Below are positions 50,275 to 58,745 of a DNA stretch of 64,000 nucleotides, piece by piece. Every line of letters begins with the position of its first letter. Position 1 is the stretch's first letter. The DNA comes from Amycolatopsis saalfeldensis (lineage in GTDB: Bacteria; Actinomycetota; Actinomycetes; Mycobacteriales; Pseudonocardiaceae). The stretch is taken from positions 1 through 64,000 of the forward strand of contig NZ_FOEF01000001.1 of the NCBI RefSeq assembly GCF_900110575.1, given 5' to 3'. The translations under genes were made by a program, and so were the position numbers. The notes beneath the pieces were generated by a model. That model had not been told where the DNA came from. It saw only the letters and a list, made by a program, of their open reading frames with translations, and searched no databases.

Positions 50275-50396
50275 CACAGGACCGGAATTGGAAAAAATTT
50301 CCAATGTCCTGGTCAGCGAGAGTGTGATCATGATCAACCGCGGGCCGGCGTCTCGGCCGACACCGATTCCGCCGGGAAATCGTATTCCGGACCCGC

Positions 50397-50786
50397 TCAG
50401 GAACGCGGACGGCGCGGGCCGCCCTGCTCCTTGACGCGCACGGCTTCCTTGCGGACCTCGGCCTGGGTGTCGCGTTCGCGCCGCAGCCAGTCCGGATCCG
50501 CCGACTTGATCTCGTCGATCTGCTCGGTGGTGAGGGCCTCGGTGATCCCGCCGCGGGCCAGGCCGCCGATGGAAACGCCCAGCTTGGCCGCGATGACCGA
50601 GCGCGGGTGCGGACCGTTGCGCCGCAGCTCGCGCAGCCATTCGGGCGGGTCGGCCTGCAGGGCGTTCAGCTCGTCGCGCGAAACGACACCCTCCTGGAAC
50701 CGGGCGGGGGTGGCTTCGAGGTACACGCCCAGCTTCTTCGCCGCGGTCGCGGGCTTCATCGTCTGGGGGGACTTGGGCGACGTCAT
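50397..50786 (-). CDS. DUF5997 family protein
   Basis: A 129-residue basic protein (KPATAAKKLGVYLEATPARFQ, PPEWLRELRRNGPHPRSVIA, LTTEQIDEIKSADPDWLRRE) with a helix-turn-helix-like central region (AAKLGVSIGGLARGGI). The DUF5997 family is widespread in actinobacteria; function unknown. Divergent from the gene at 50845, which is its usual partner in many actinobacteria as far as I recall. Confidence 0.7.
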   Translation of the reverse strand: MTSPKSPQTMKPATAAKKLGVYLEATPARFQEGVVSRDELNALQADPPEWLRELRRNGPHPRSVIAAKLGVSIGGLARGGITEALTTEQIDEIKSADPDWLRRERDTQAEVRKEAVRVKEQGGPRRPRS

Positions 50787-50844
50787 GGCGTCCAGGGTAA
50801 CGAGCGCGTGCGCCGCCCCTGATCACGCCCGGTAATCTGGCCTC

Positions 50845-51579
50845 GTGACAGGCTCGGAGGAACCCCCGTCGTTCAAGCTCGGCTACGTCCCCGGGGTGAC
50901 GCCGGCGAAGTGGGTGCGGACCTGGCAGGAGCGCTCGCCCGGGGTCCCCCTGGTCCTCGTCGCGACGCCCGCCGCCGAGGCCGCGGCCCTGGTGCGCGAA
51001 GGCGACGCCGACGCGGTCCTGCTGCGCCTGCCGGTCGACCGGACCGGTCTGCACGCGATCCCGCTGTACACCGAAACGACGGTGGTCGTCGCCCCGAAGG
51101 ATCACTTCCTGGCCGCGGCCGACGAAGTGTCCGCCGAGGACCTGGCCGAAGACATCGTGCTGCACCCTCTCGACGACACGCTCGATTGGGCGCAGCCGCC
51201 CGGCCTCCCGGCGCTGGAACGTCCGGCCACCACCGCGGACGCCATCGAGCTGGTGGCCGCGGGTGTGGGGCTGCTCGTCGTGCCGCAGTCGCTCGCACGG
51301 CTGCACCACCGCAAGGACCTGACCTACCGGACGCTCATCGACGCGCCGGAGTCGCGCGTCGCGCTGTCGTGGCCCGACGAGGAGACGAGCGACCTGATGG
51401 AATTGTTCATCGGGATCGTCCGCGGACGGACCGTGAACAGCACCCGCGGGCGGCCGGCGGCTCCGGCTCCCGCTGCTCGAAAACGCAGTGAGGCCAACGG
51501 AAAGAAGCCGGCTGGCGGCCGCGGCGGGCCGCGCGGAACGGGCTCCGCCAAGCGCGGGAAACCCCGGCGGCGGTCCTAG
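50845..51579 (+). CDS. LysR-type effector domain protein without HTH
   Basis: A 244-residue protein containing only a LysR substrate-binding (PBP-like) domain: FKLGYVPGVTPAKWVRTWQE, ADAVLLRLPVDRTGLHAIPL, ETTVVVAPKDHFLAAADEVS, VAAGVGLLVVPQSLARL. There is no HTH. The last ~45 residues are a basic, Gly/Arg/Lys-rich tail (GGRGGPRGTGSAKRGKPRR). It could bind a small ligand and act on the partner DUF5997 protein, which itself may have an HTH. GTG 50845. Confidence 0.75.
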   Translation: MTGSEEPPSFKLGYVPGVTPAKWVRTWQERSPGVPLVLVATPAAEAAALVREGDADAVLLRLPVDRTGLHAIPLYTETTVVVAPKDHFLAAADEVSAEDLAEDIVLHPLDDTLDWAQPPGLPALERPATTADAIELVAAGVGLLVVPQSLARLHHRKDLTYRTLIDAPESRVALSWPDEETSDLMELFIGIVRGRTVNSTRGRPAAPAPAARKRSEANGKKPAGGRGGPRGTGSAKRGKPRRRS

Positions 51580-51814
51580 CCTGACGCGGAGCCGCCCGTT
51601 TTTGTCGGTGGTTGCTGTCATGATCTTCCGCATGGTCAGACGACAGAACAGAGCCCTCTCGGTCACGGTCCGGATCGCAGGCGCGACACCACAAGCGGAC
51701 CGGCGATCGCTGGACGTCAGCGCTCGTCGTGGCGTGATCCTTCGACTCAGGTCGTTGGCGCGCAACGCTTTTCTGGCGATCCGCGACTTCGCCTCCGACA
51801 AGTGGCGAAGACCG
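51580..51814. other. Gap without a recognisable gene
   Basis: 235 bases between the LysR-domain gene and the small gene at 51815-51985. I see no gene, palindrome or repeat that stands out; AT content is slightly higher around 51740-51800. Confidence 0.4.
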
Positions 51815-51985
51815 TCAGCCGCGGATGCCGACGATCTCGGCCACCGGCCCGGCGTCCAGATGGGCCAGCAGCCAGGCGAGTTCACCGGCGTCGATGACTC
51901 CCGCGTCGGCCGCGCGGATCCAGGCGCTCGCGGCCCGCTCGGTGAATTCACGATCGACCGCTGGTTTCGTGTCGTGTTCTCCCAT
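51815..51985 (-). CDS. Small protein of unknown function (56 residues)
   Basis: A 56-residue acidic, helical protein (WIRAADAGVIDAGELAWLLA, HLDAGPVAEIVGIRG). GGGGAGCGGCC precedes ATG 51985. No recognised family; divergent from the XRE regulator gene 230 bases away. Codon pattern is consistent with a real gene, but this rests on length and ribosome site only. Confidence 0.45.
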   Translation of the reverse strand: MGEHDTKPAVDREFTERAASAWIRAADAGVIDAGELAWLLAHLDAGPVAEIVGIRG

Positions 51986-52214
51986 GGCCGCTCCCCGACC
52001 GCAGATCGTCTTCTGCCTGCCCCGGGGTCCTGGAGGTCTGCCCCCAGCATAGTCGCCGCGGCCATTTCGGCAGCGCTCGTCCGCGGCGCTCGTCCCGGCC
52101 CTTGTTCTCGCGACCGGATGCGGGTCCGGGCCGCGGGGCGGCAGTGGAAGGGTAGGAGTGCGGCGGCCACCTTGCGCAGCCCATGGCCCGTCCCGCCGTT
52201 TTAGTCTGGACGCC

Positions 52215-53078
52215 ATGGACAGCGAGAACCTCATCGGGCAGTTCCTCCGGGCCCGCCGCGCCCTCGTGGACCCCGGCGAGCTGGGCCTGGAGGTCGGGCC
52301 GCGGCGACGGGTCTCGGGGTTGCGGCGTGAAGAGGTCGCGCTGCTGGCCGGGGTCAGCACCGACTATTACGTGCGGCTGGAGCAGGGGCGCGAGCGGAAC
52401 CCGTCGGCCCAGGTGGTGGACGCGCTGGCGCGGGCCCTCCAGCTGGACGAAGAAGCGGTCGCGCACCTGCACAAGCTCGCCCAGCCCGGTCCGGCTCGGC
52501 GAAGGCGCGCCCCGCAGCGGGAGCGGGTCAGCCGTCAGCTGGTGCAGCTGATGGACGCCTGGCCGCAGACCCCGGCGCTGGTGCTGGGGCGCTGCCTGGC
52601 CGTGCTGGCCGGCAACGCCCTCGGCAAGGCGCTGTTCGGCGGCCACCAGCACAGCGACGACCTCGTCCGGCTGGTGTTCCTCGACCCGGAGGCGCGCGAG
52701 TTCTACCCGGACTGGGAGCGGGTCGCGATCAACACGGTCGGCGGCCTGCGCGCGACGGCCGGCCTCGATCCCGACGACCCGCTGCTGATCGAGACCGTGG
52801 GCGAGCTGTCGGTGAAGAGCCCGGAGTTCCGCCGGCTTTGGGCGCGCCACGACATCCGCCAGAAAACCAAGGAGACAAAACGATTCCACCACCGCCTCGT
52901 CGGCGGCCTGACCCTGCACTACGAATCCCTGACCGTGAACAGCGCACCGGGCCAGCAGCTGGTGGTGTACCAGGCCGACCCGGGCAGTCCATCCGAGGAG
53001 GCGCTCGCGCTGCTCGGCAGCCTCACCGCCGTGGAGAACCCTCGCGAAACCGGGAAGCGCATTCCCACCGAGAACTGA
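52215..53078 (+). CDS. XRE-family regulator with MmyB-like ligand domain
   Basis: A 287-residue regulator. HTH_31-type helix-turn-helix at about residues 35-60 (RVSGLRREEVALLAGVSTDY, YVRLEQGRERNPS) followed by a MmyB-like PAS-related domain (LVQLMDAWPQTPALVLGRCL, LDPEAREFYPDWERVAINTV, VGELSVKSPEFRRLWARHDI). Such proteins usually regulate an adjacent SDR or redox gene; here two SDR genes follow. ATG 52215. Confidence 0.9.
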   Translation: MDSENLIGQFLRARRALVDPGELGLEVGPRRRVSGLRREEVALLAGVSTDYYVRLEQGRERNPSAQVVDALARALQLDEEAVAHLHKLAQPGPARRRRAPQRERVSRQLVQLMDAWPQTPALVLGRCLAVLAGNALGKALFGGHQHSDDLVRLVFLDPEAREFYPDWERVAINTVGGLRATAGLDPDDPLLIETVGELSVKSPEFRRLWARHDIRQKTKETKRFHHRLVGGLTLHYESLTVNSAPGQQLVVYQADPGSPSEEALALLGSLTAVENPRETGKRIPTEN

Positions 53079-53123
53079 TTTCCGCGTAATACCGACAATT
53101 CCTATTCCTACCGGGGAAGAACC

Positions 53124-53978
53124 ATGCCTGAAAACACCTCTCCCGTGTGGCTCATCACGGGCTGCTCCACCGGTCTCGGCCGGGCCCTGGCCACCGCCGT
53201 GCTCGGCCGGGGGTGGCGCGCCGTCGTCACCGCCCGCGATCCGCGGCAGGTGGCCGATCTCGTCGAAGCACACGGTGACCGAGCGCTCGCGGTGGCGCTG
53301 GACGTCACCGATCCCGCCCGCATCACCGAAGTCGTCAAGCTGGCAGAAGCGACCTTCGGACGGGTCGACGTCCTCGTCAACAACGCGGGTTACGGCTACC
53401 TCGCCGCCGTCGAGGAAGGCGAGGACGCCGAAATCCGCACCCTTTTCGAAACGAACGTCTTCGGCTTGATGGCGCTGACTCGCGCCGTGCTGCCGGGCAT
53501 GCGCGCACGGCGCAGCGGGCATGTCGTCAACGTCTCGTCGCTGGGCGGTCTCGCCGCGTTCGGCGCCACCGGTTACTACCACGCGACGAAGTTCGCCGTG
53601 GAGGGGATTTCCGAATCGCTCGCGGCCGAGGTCGCGCCGCTGGGGATCAAGGTGACGATCGTGGAGCCCGCCGCGTTCCGCACCAACTGGTCGGGCCCGT
53701 CCATGCGGCAGTCCGCGACCAGCATCGACGACTACGCCGAGACGGCCGGAAAACGCCGCGCCGCCACCACGTCCACCTACGGCCACCAGCCGGGCGACCC
53801 GGACCGGGCGGCCGCGGCGGTCATCAGCGCGATCGAGGCCGACGAACCACCGTTGCGGCTGCTGCTGGGCCAGGCCGCCTACGACATCGCGTCGGCCCGG
53901 CTCGGCGCACTCAAGTCCACTTTCGACACCTGGCGCGAACTCACGCTGAGCGCCGACTACCCGAAGGAGCAAGCATGA
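53124..53978 (+). CDS. SDR family oxidoreductase
   Basis: A 284-residue classical SDR: TGCSTGLGRALA cofactor loop, NNAGYG, Ser in NVSSLGG, Tyr-Lys in YYHATK. Typical of oxidoreductases with the FxTNxFG dimer helix and a long C-terminal extension. Follows the XRE regulator gene by 45 bases and overlaps the next SDR gene by four bases (ATGA). Substrate unknown. Confidence 0.92.
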   Translation: MPENTSPVWLITGCSTGLGRALATAVLGRGWRAVVTARDPRQVADLVEAHGDRALAVALDVTDPARITEVVKLAEATFGRVDVLVNNAGYGYLAAVEEGEDAEIRTLFETNVFGLMALTRAVLPGMRARRSGHVVNVSSLGGLAAFGATGYYHATKFAVEGISESLAAEVAPLGIKVTIVEPAAFRTNWSGPSMRQSATSIDDYAETAGKRRAATTSTYGHQPGDPDRAAAAVISAIEADEPPLRLLLGQAAYDIASARLGALKSTFDTWRELTLSADYPKEQA

Positions 53979-54709
53979 CCACCGACGCCCGCAAGGTGAT
54001 CCTGGTGACCGGGGCGAGCAGCGGCATCGGGGAGGCAGCCGCGCTGCGCCTCGCGGCCGACGGCCACCACGTCGTCGCCGGCGCGCGGCGCGAAGACCGC
54101 CTGACAGAGCTGGCGGCGAAGATCCGCGCGGACGGCGGCAGCATCGATGTCCGCCGCCTTGACGTCACCGACCGCGCGGACGTCGCCGAGTTCGCCGCCC
54201 GCGCCCGGCGCGAACACGGCCGCGTGGACGTGCTCGTCAACAACGCGGGCGTGATGCCGTTGTCCCGCCTGGAATCCCTGCTCGTCGACGAGTGGGACCG
54301 GATGATCGACGTCAACATCCGCGGGCTGCTGAACGGCATCGCCGCCACGCTCCCGATCTTCCGGGAGCAGGGCAGCGGGCACTTCGTGACCATCGCGTCC
54401 ACCGGCGCGCACGAGGTCGTGCCCACCGGCGCGGTCTACTGCGCCACGAAGTACGCGGCATGGGCGATCACCGAGGGCCTGCGCCTGGAAGCCGACCCGA
54501 GCATCCGCGTCACCACGGTCTCCCCCGGCGTCGTCGAATCCGAGCTGGCCTCGACGATCACCGACCCGGGCGCGAAGGAGGCCATGCGCACCTATCGTGC
54601 CTCGGCCATCCAGCCGAGCGCGATCGCCGACGCCATCGCGTTCGCACTCGGCCAGCCACCCGAGGTCGACGTGAACGAGCTGATCGTCCGGCCGACCCGG
54701 CAGCGCTGA
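53975..54709 (+). CDS. SDR family oxidoreductase
   Basis: A 244-residue classical SDR: TGASSGIGEAAA, NNAGVMPLSRLE, Ser in TIASTGAHE, Tyr-Lys in YCATK, EVDVNELIVRPT end. Coupled to the preceding SDR by an ATGA overlap. The pair and the XRE regulator form a probable operon. Ends just before a 14-base hairpin. Confidence 0.93.
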   Translation: MTTDARKVILVTGASSGIGEAAALRLAADGHHVVAGARREDRLTELAAKIRADGGSIDVRRLDVTDRADVAEFAARARREHGRVDVLVNNAGVMPLSRLESLLVDEWDRMIDVNIRGLLNGIAATLPIFREQGSGHFVTIASTGAHEVVPTGAVYCATKYAAWAITEGLRLEADPSIRVTTVSPGVVESELASTITDPGAKEAMRTYRASAIQPSAIADAIAFALGQPPEVDVNELIVRPTRQR

Positions 54710-54719
54710 ACCCGACGGT

Positions 54720-54752
54720 CGGACGCCGTCCTCACGAGGAGGACGGCGTCCG
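54720..54752. terminator. Hairpin between convergent SDR and TetR genes
   Basis: CGGACGCCGTCCTC (54720-54733) pairs with GAGGACGGCGTCCG (54739-54752), a perfect 14-base stem with a five-base loop. The stop codon of the TetR gene lies within the left arm. Confidence 0.75.
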
Positions 54753-56078
54753 ATCCCGACGGCTGAGCACCCCCGCGATCAGCACCTCGAGTGCGTCGCG
54801 CAGGCCCGAGGTGAAGTCCATCCGCCACTGGGCCAGAACAGGGTCAGTTTCATAGACGGCCCGCACGGCGGCGCCCGGGTGCGAGTGGGTCCACACCGCG
54901 CCCGCCACCATGATCGTCAGGGCGGCGAGACGGGTGCCCGCGTGCTCGGACAGCTCAGGCAAACGCTTGCGCAGCAGCCCACCCAACTCCGAAACCTGCG
55001 AGACCGCAGCATGTTTGTACCGCGCAGCCGCCTCGGGTGAGACGTTGTGCTCCAAAACCGCCGCCTGAGCACTACTCAGATCACACAACACAGGCCGCGC
55101 CGCGAGCGACCTCGCAAGGGCATCGGCCAGCCGGTCCCCCCTGAGCGCCAACGCCACATCACCATCGGCCGCCCCCTTCTCGCGTCCCGCCACCGCCACG
55201 CCGGCATCAGCAGACCGGCCGCTGCCCACGGCCACCGCCGCGTCGGCATCAGCTGCCCCCCTCCCGCGCCCAGGCACCACCGCGTCGGCATCAGCCGACC
55301 CCTTCCCACGCCCCGGGACCACCGCGTCGGCATGGACCGCCCCGTCCCTGCTCTCTGCCCCCGCCGCATCGGCATCAGTCGCCCCCCTCCCACGCACAAC
55401 CACCACCGAGTCGGCATCAGCAGACCGGCCGCTGCCTCCAGTCGCATCAGCCGACCCCTTCCCACGCCCCGGCACCACCGCGTCGGCATGGACCGACCCG
55501 TCCCTGCCTCCGACGCTCGCCGCGCGGGCATGGACCGACCCCTCCCCAAGCCCCGCCGCCGCCGAGTCGGCATGGGCAGACCGGGCCCCTGCCGCAGCGG
55601 TATCAGTCGCCCCCTTCCCGCGGCCCGCCACCGCAGGGTCGGCATGAGCAGACCGGTCGCTGTGCCCAACCGCCGCCGCCTCGGCATGGGCGGAACGGTC
55701 CCTGCCCCCGCTCGCCGGGTCGGAATGGACCGACCCATCCCTTTCCTCGGTCACCGCCGCGTCGGTCTCGGGGAGCCGAGCCTCGCGCCCTGCCATCGCG
55801 GCGGCGGTGTCAGTGTCGGTGTCGACGGCCGCCAGTTCCGTGTCCAGGCCGTCGAGCCAGTGGCGTGACTCGGCGTTCAGCATCTCCAGCAGCACGGCCT
55901 CGCGGGATTCGAAGTACCGCAGCACGTTCGACTTCGCCAGCCCGGCCCGCCGGCTCAGCTCGCTCAAGGTGACCTGTGCGACCGGCATCTCCGCGAGCAT
56001 CTCGGCGGCCGCGGCGAGGATCGCCCGGCGGCGGACCTCTCGCTGCTCCTCACTGTGCGCGCGCTGGAACGACGTCAT
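54732..56078 (-). CDS. TetR-family regulator with a large repetitive insertion
   Basis: A 448-residue protein; TetR regulators are usually near 200. The N-terminal HTH is normal (ILAAAAEMLAEMPVAQVTLS, RAGLAKSNVLRYFESREAVL). From about residue 317 the ligand-binding/dimer helices resume (LADALARSLAARPVLCDLSS, LEHNVSPEAAARYKHAAVSQ, VAGAVWTHSHPGAA). Between them, residues about 88-316 are imperfect ~14-residue repeats of the GRGKGSADADAVVP / GRDGSVHADAVVP kind, inserted where helix 4 leads to helix 5. Removing it would give a normal TetR of about 220 residues. Divergent from the SDR gene at 56170 with palindromic operators between. Confidence 0.88.
   Translation of the reverse strand: MTSFQRAHSEEQREVRRRAILAAAAEMLAEMPVAQVTLSELSRRAGLAKSNVLRYFESREAVLLEMLNAESRHWLDGLDTELAAVDTDTDTAAAMAGREARLPETDAAVTEERDGSVHSDPASGGRDRSAHAEAAAVGHSDRSAHADPAVAGRGKGATDTAAAGARSAHADSAAAGLGEGSVHARAASVGGRDGSVHADAVVPGRGKGSADATGGSGRSADADSVVVVRGRGATDADAAGAESRDGAVHADAVVPGRGKGSADADAVVPGRGRGAADADAAVAVGSGRSADAGVAVAGREKGAADGDVALALRGDRLADALARSLAARPVLCDLSSAQAAVLEHNVSPEAAARYKHAAVSQVSELGGLLRKRLPELSEHAGTRLAALTIMVAGAVWTHSHPGAAVRAVYETDPVLAQWRMDFTSGLRDALEVLIAGVLSRRDRTPSSS
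55131..55817. repeat. Degenerate minisatellite inside the TetR gene
   Basis: GC-rich imperfect repeats of roughly 42-48 bases. One ~62-base stretch, GCATCAGCCGACCCCTTCCC..., occurs near 55287-55351 and again near 55444-55506 with two or three mismatches. The frame is kept throughout, encoding a run of Gly/Ala/Asp/Arg-rich units. Confidence 0.85.
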
Positions 56079-56089
56079 TCCCGAAGTCT

Positions 56090-56159
56090 ACAGACCCGTG
56101 GTCTGTTGCGAATAGAACGTCGGTCTGTTAGCTTCGAACTCGTAACAGACCGACGTTCT
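56090..56159. promoter_or_regulatory. TetR operators in the tetR/SDR divergent region
   Basis: A perfect 17-base inverted repeat, AGAACGTCGGTCTGTTA (56114-56130) and TAACAGACCGACGTTCT (56143-56159), plus a smaller palindrome ACAGACC-CGT-GGTCTGT (56090-56106). Both share the ACAGACC half-site. Between the two start codons, as expected for an autoregulated TetR. Confidence 0.75.
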
Positions 56160-56169
56160 CTAACCAGGG

Positions 56170-57087
56170 ATGGCAGACATGACCAGCAAGGTGTGGTTCA
56201 TCACCGGCAGCGCCCGCGGCCTCGGCCGTGACCTCACGGAGGCGGCGCTGGCCGCCGGCGATCGCGTGGCGGCGACTGCCCGGGATCGCCGGCGCCTGGA
56301 CGAACTGGTGCGGGCCTACGGCGTGGACGCCGTCGTCCCGATCACCCTTGACGTCACCGATGCGGCGGCTGCCCGCGACGCGGTCGACGAGGCCGTGCGC
56401 GTCTTCGGGCGCATCGACGTCGTCGTGAACAACGCGGGGTACGCCAATCTCGCGTCGTTCGAAGACACGCCCGACGAAGACTTCCGCGCCCAGGTCGAGA
56501 CGAACCTGTTCGGCGTGGTCAACGTGACCAAGGCGGTGCTGCCGGTGCTGCGACGTCAGGGTGCGGGCCGGATCGTCAACGTGTCGTCGCTCGGCGGCCG
56601 CACCGCGGCGGCGGGGCTCGCGCCGTATCAGCTGTCCAAGTGGGCGGTCAGTGGCTTCACCGAGGTCCTCGCGCAGGAGGTGGGCCCGCTCGGGATCAAG
56701 GTCACCGCCATCGAGCCCGGCGGGATCCGCACGGACTGGGCGGGCAGCTCGATGCGCGTCCCGCCGGTCTCCGAGGCTTACGCGCCGACCGTCGGCGCGA
56801 TGGCGGCGCTGCTCGGACAGGGTGGAACGCGGGCGGCGAGCGATCCGGCGAAGGTCGCGGACGCGATCCGCCGGCTCGTCGAGATGGACTCACCGCCGGT
56901 GCGCGTCCTGCTCGGCTCCGACGCGCTGGCCATCGCCAAAGCCGCCGCGGACGCGCAGTCCCGCAGCGACGCCGCCCTGGCCGGCTTCAGCCGCTCGACC
57001 GATCACGACGACGCGACCCCGGCTGAGCTGGACCCGTTCGGTGGCAGTGCGGCGCTCTCCTCCGGCGGTGTCGCGGCCGCCTCGTGA
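56170..57087 (+). CDS. SDR family oxidoreductase, TetR-controlled
   Basis: A 305-residue classical SDR: TGSARGLGRDL, NNAGYANLASFED, Ser in NVSSLGGR, Tyr-Lys in YQLSK. The last ~50 residues are a disordered, acidic/Ser-rich tail. Start ATG 56170 or ATG 56179. Controlled by the divergent TetR gene, judged by the palindromes at 56090-56159. Substrate unknown. Confidence 0.9.
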   Translation: MADMTSKVWFITGSARGLGRDLTEAALAAGDRVAATARDRRRLDELVRAYGVDAVVPITLDVTDAAAARDAVDEAVRVFGRIDVVVNNAGYANLASFEDTPDEDFRAQVETNLFGVVNVTKAVLPVLRRQGAGRIVNVSSLGGRTAAAGLAPYQLSKWAVSGFTEVLAQEVGPLGIKVTAIEPGGIRTDWAGSSMRVPPVSEAYAPTVGAMAALLGQGGTRAASDPAKVADAIRRLVEMDSPPVRVLLGSDALAIAKAAADAQSRSDAALAGFSRSTDHDDATPAELDPFGGSAALSSGGVAAAS

Positions 57088-57294
57088 ACAGCAGCAGGCA
57101 AACCGTAGAGACGGCGGGCGGCGCCTGGTTCGAGGCGGGCGTGCTCGGTATGCTCCAGGGCATCGGCGTCACGACGGTGCCCGCGGCTGACTCGGACCTC
57201 CGTCCCCTTGCTCACGGCGGGCGGTGCCGGATCGTCCGGCGGCCTTCGCGTCGCCGGGACCTGCCGCAGCGGCCCGGTTACCGAGGAGGTCACC

Positions 57295-57588
57295 ATGCCC
57301 GACCCGACGCCCGATGCGGACCGAACAGCGGTCTGGCGTGCTTACGACGCCCTTGGCGAACTGACCGGCCGCATGCGCGCCGTCCTGGACGAAGCCCTCG
57401 CCGGCCGCCGCTCAGTCGCCGTCACCGGCTGGCGCGAGCTCGAACAGGCCGGCGAGGGCGCCCGAGCTCTCGCCGAGGCCCGCCGGTGGAGCGAAGAAAT
57501 CGCCCGCCTCGCGACGGCCGCCGCCGAGGCCATCGGCCGCGCCCAGCACTGCGCCCAGCGCCCGGCCCAGGGCCCGGCGCCGAGCTGA
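57295..57588 (+). CDS. Small helical protein of unknown function
   Basis: A 97-residue protein with an almost entirely helical, Ala/Arg/Glu-rich sequence (WRAYDALGELTGRMRAVLDE, GWRELEQAGEGARALAEARR, ATAAAEAIGRAQ). GAGGAGG lies six bases before ATG 57295, the strongest argument that it is real. No recognised family. The frame ends directly before a minisatellite region. Confidence 0.5.
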   Translation: MPDPTPDADRTAVWRAYDALGELTGRMRAVLDEALAGRRSVAVTGWRELEQAGEGARALAEARRWSEEIARLATAAAEAIGRAQHCAQRPAQGPAPS

Positions 57589-58340
57589 AGCTTGGCCACA
57601 CCTGGCTGACACCTGGGCCCGGACCCGGTACGCGAGCCGCAGCGCCCGCATCCGGCCACGGCCCGGCGCCTTGCCCGGGGCCTCGGCACCCGAGCCACAG
57701 CCCACCATTCGGCTGAGGCCTGCCGTCCAGCCGGGGCCTGACACCGATGCCGCGGCCCAGCACCCGACCGGGCCCGGTCTACGCAAGGCCCGACACTCGC
57801 GCCGCAGCCCAGCACTCGACCGAGGCCCGACGCCTACCCACCGCAAGACACTCACGCCCCGGCCCAGCACCCGACCGAGGTCGCCCACCCACGACCCAAC
57901 ACTCGAACCGCAGCCCAACACTCGACTGGGGCACGGCCTGCCCAGAGTCCGACGTTCGAGCCGCAGCCCGACACCCGACCGGGGCCCAGCGTGCCCAGGG
58001 TTCGAGCCGCGGACCCCGTTGCCGTGACGATTCAGTGCCGCTCGCTGGTCTCGGAGCGTCGAGCGCGTTGCCGCTGCAGCCAGGCGGCTCGGCGTCGGCA
58101 ATGGTGCGTCGCGGTCAGCGTCGTCGCCGGTAAAGGTCGGGTGGCCGCTGGAAAAGTGAGGAGCCGGGGGCGCAGCAACGTGGCCGGCGAACGCACCGGG
58201 CGAGGAGCTGTCGTGCATGCGCGGGAATTCCGCGCGCCCTGACCGGGTGCCGAGGCAGGGTGTGAATGGCGCGGTCGCGGGGTACCAACCTGGCAAGCCC
58301 ACGCTCTGAAATCCGGCTGGGAGACCCGCTGAGGAGAACC
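57589..58340. other. 752-base gene-poor region with tandem repeats
   Basis: No ORF on either strand looks like a real gene; the Arg/Gly/Pro-rich frames are by-products of the repeats at 57629-58010. The remainder (58011-58340) holds the promoter region of the RsbW-like gene. Confidence 0.55.
57629..58010. repeat. Imperfect 51-56-base tandem repeats, about seven copies
   Basis: Units starting near 57629, 57685, 57740, 57791, 57847, 57898 and 57951 share the core CCGCAGCCCAnCACnCGACC with variable spacers (for example at 57800-57820 and 57909-57929), and a partial eighth copy near 58000. Too divergent and too short-spaced for CRISPR. Confidence 0.75.
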
Positions 58341-58745
58341 ATGGGCATCACCAGTGCGCCATATATCTACGATTTCGCCGGGACCCGCGAGCTGTCGTCG
58401 CTGGCGCCGTTGCGGAAGTGGGTTCGCGCGCGGCTCACGGGGCTGCCGCGGGAGACCGTGCAGGACGCCGAGCTGCTGGCCACCGAGCTGGTCACCAACG
58501 CCTTCGAGCACGCAGGCGGGCCGATGGCGTTACGGCTCGAGCTGCCGGACGACCACACGGTCATCCGGCTGGAGGTCGAGGACTGCGCCCCCAATCTCCT
58601 GCCCACGACGGCCACCGCCTCGCCGGACTCGTACCGGGGCCGCGGTCTGCTGCTGGTCGACGCCCTCAGCGCCGGATGGGGAGCGGCGACCAGAGATGGG
58701 CGGAAGACGGTGTGGGCGGAGGTACCGGTGGCGAAGGGTTTGTGA
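58341..58745 (+). CDS. RsbW-like ATP-binding anti-sigma/serine kinase domain
   Basis: A 134-residue GHKL ATPase fold protein: APLRKWVRARLTGLPRETVQ, N-box ATELVTNAFEHAGG, VEDCAPNLLP as G1-type box, RGRGLLLVDALSAGWG as G2. Single-domain RsbW/SpoIIAB-like kinases bind sigma factors or anti-anti-sigma proteins in actinobacterial signalling networks. GAGGAG seven bases before ATG 58341. It stands alone between two repeat regions. Confidence 0.88.
   Translation: MGITSAPYIYDFAGTRELSSLAPLRKWVRARLTGLPRETVQDAELLATELVTNAFEHAGGPMALRLELPDDHTVIRLEVEDCAPNLLPTTATASPDSYRGRGLLLVDALSAGWGAATRDGRKTVWAEVPVAKGL

Noticed and set aside
55047-55868. Plus-strand frame with repeats like HRVGISRP
   Set aside because: It is the reverse complement of the repeat insert in the TetR gene; no start context and no domain.
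57629-58010. Possible CRISPR array
   Set aside because: Repeats are too divergent, spacers too short and uneven, and no cas gene is present.
57412-58302. 296-residue minus-strand frame
   Set aside because: Low-complexity product of the 51-56-base repeats, overlapping the better-supported gene at 57295-57588.
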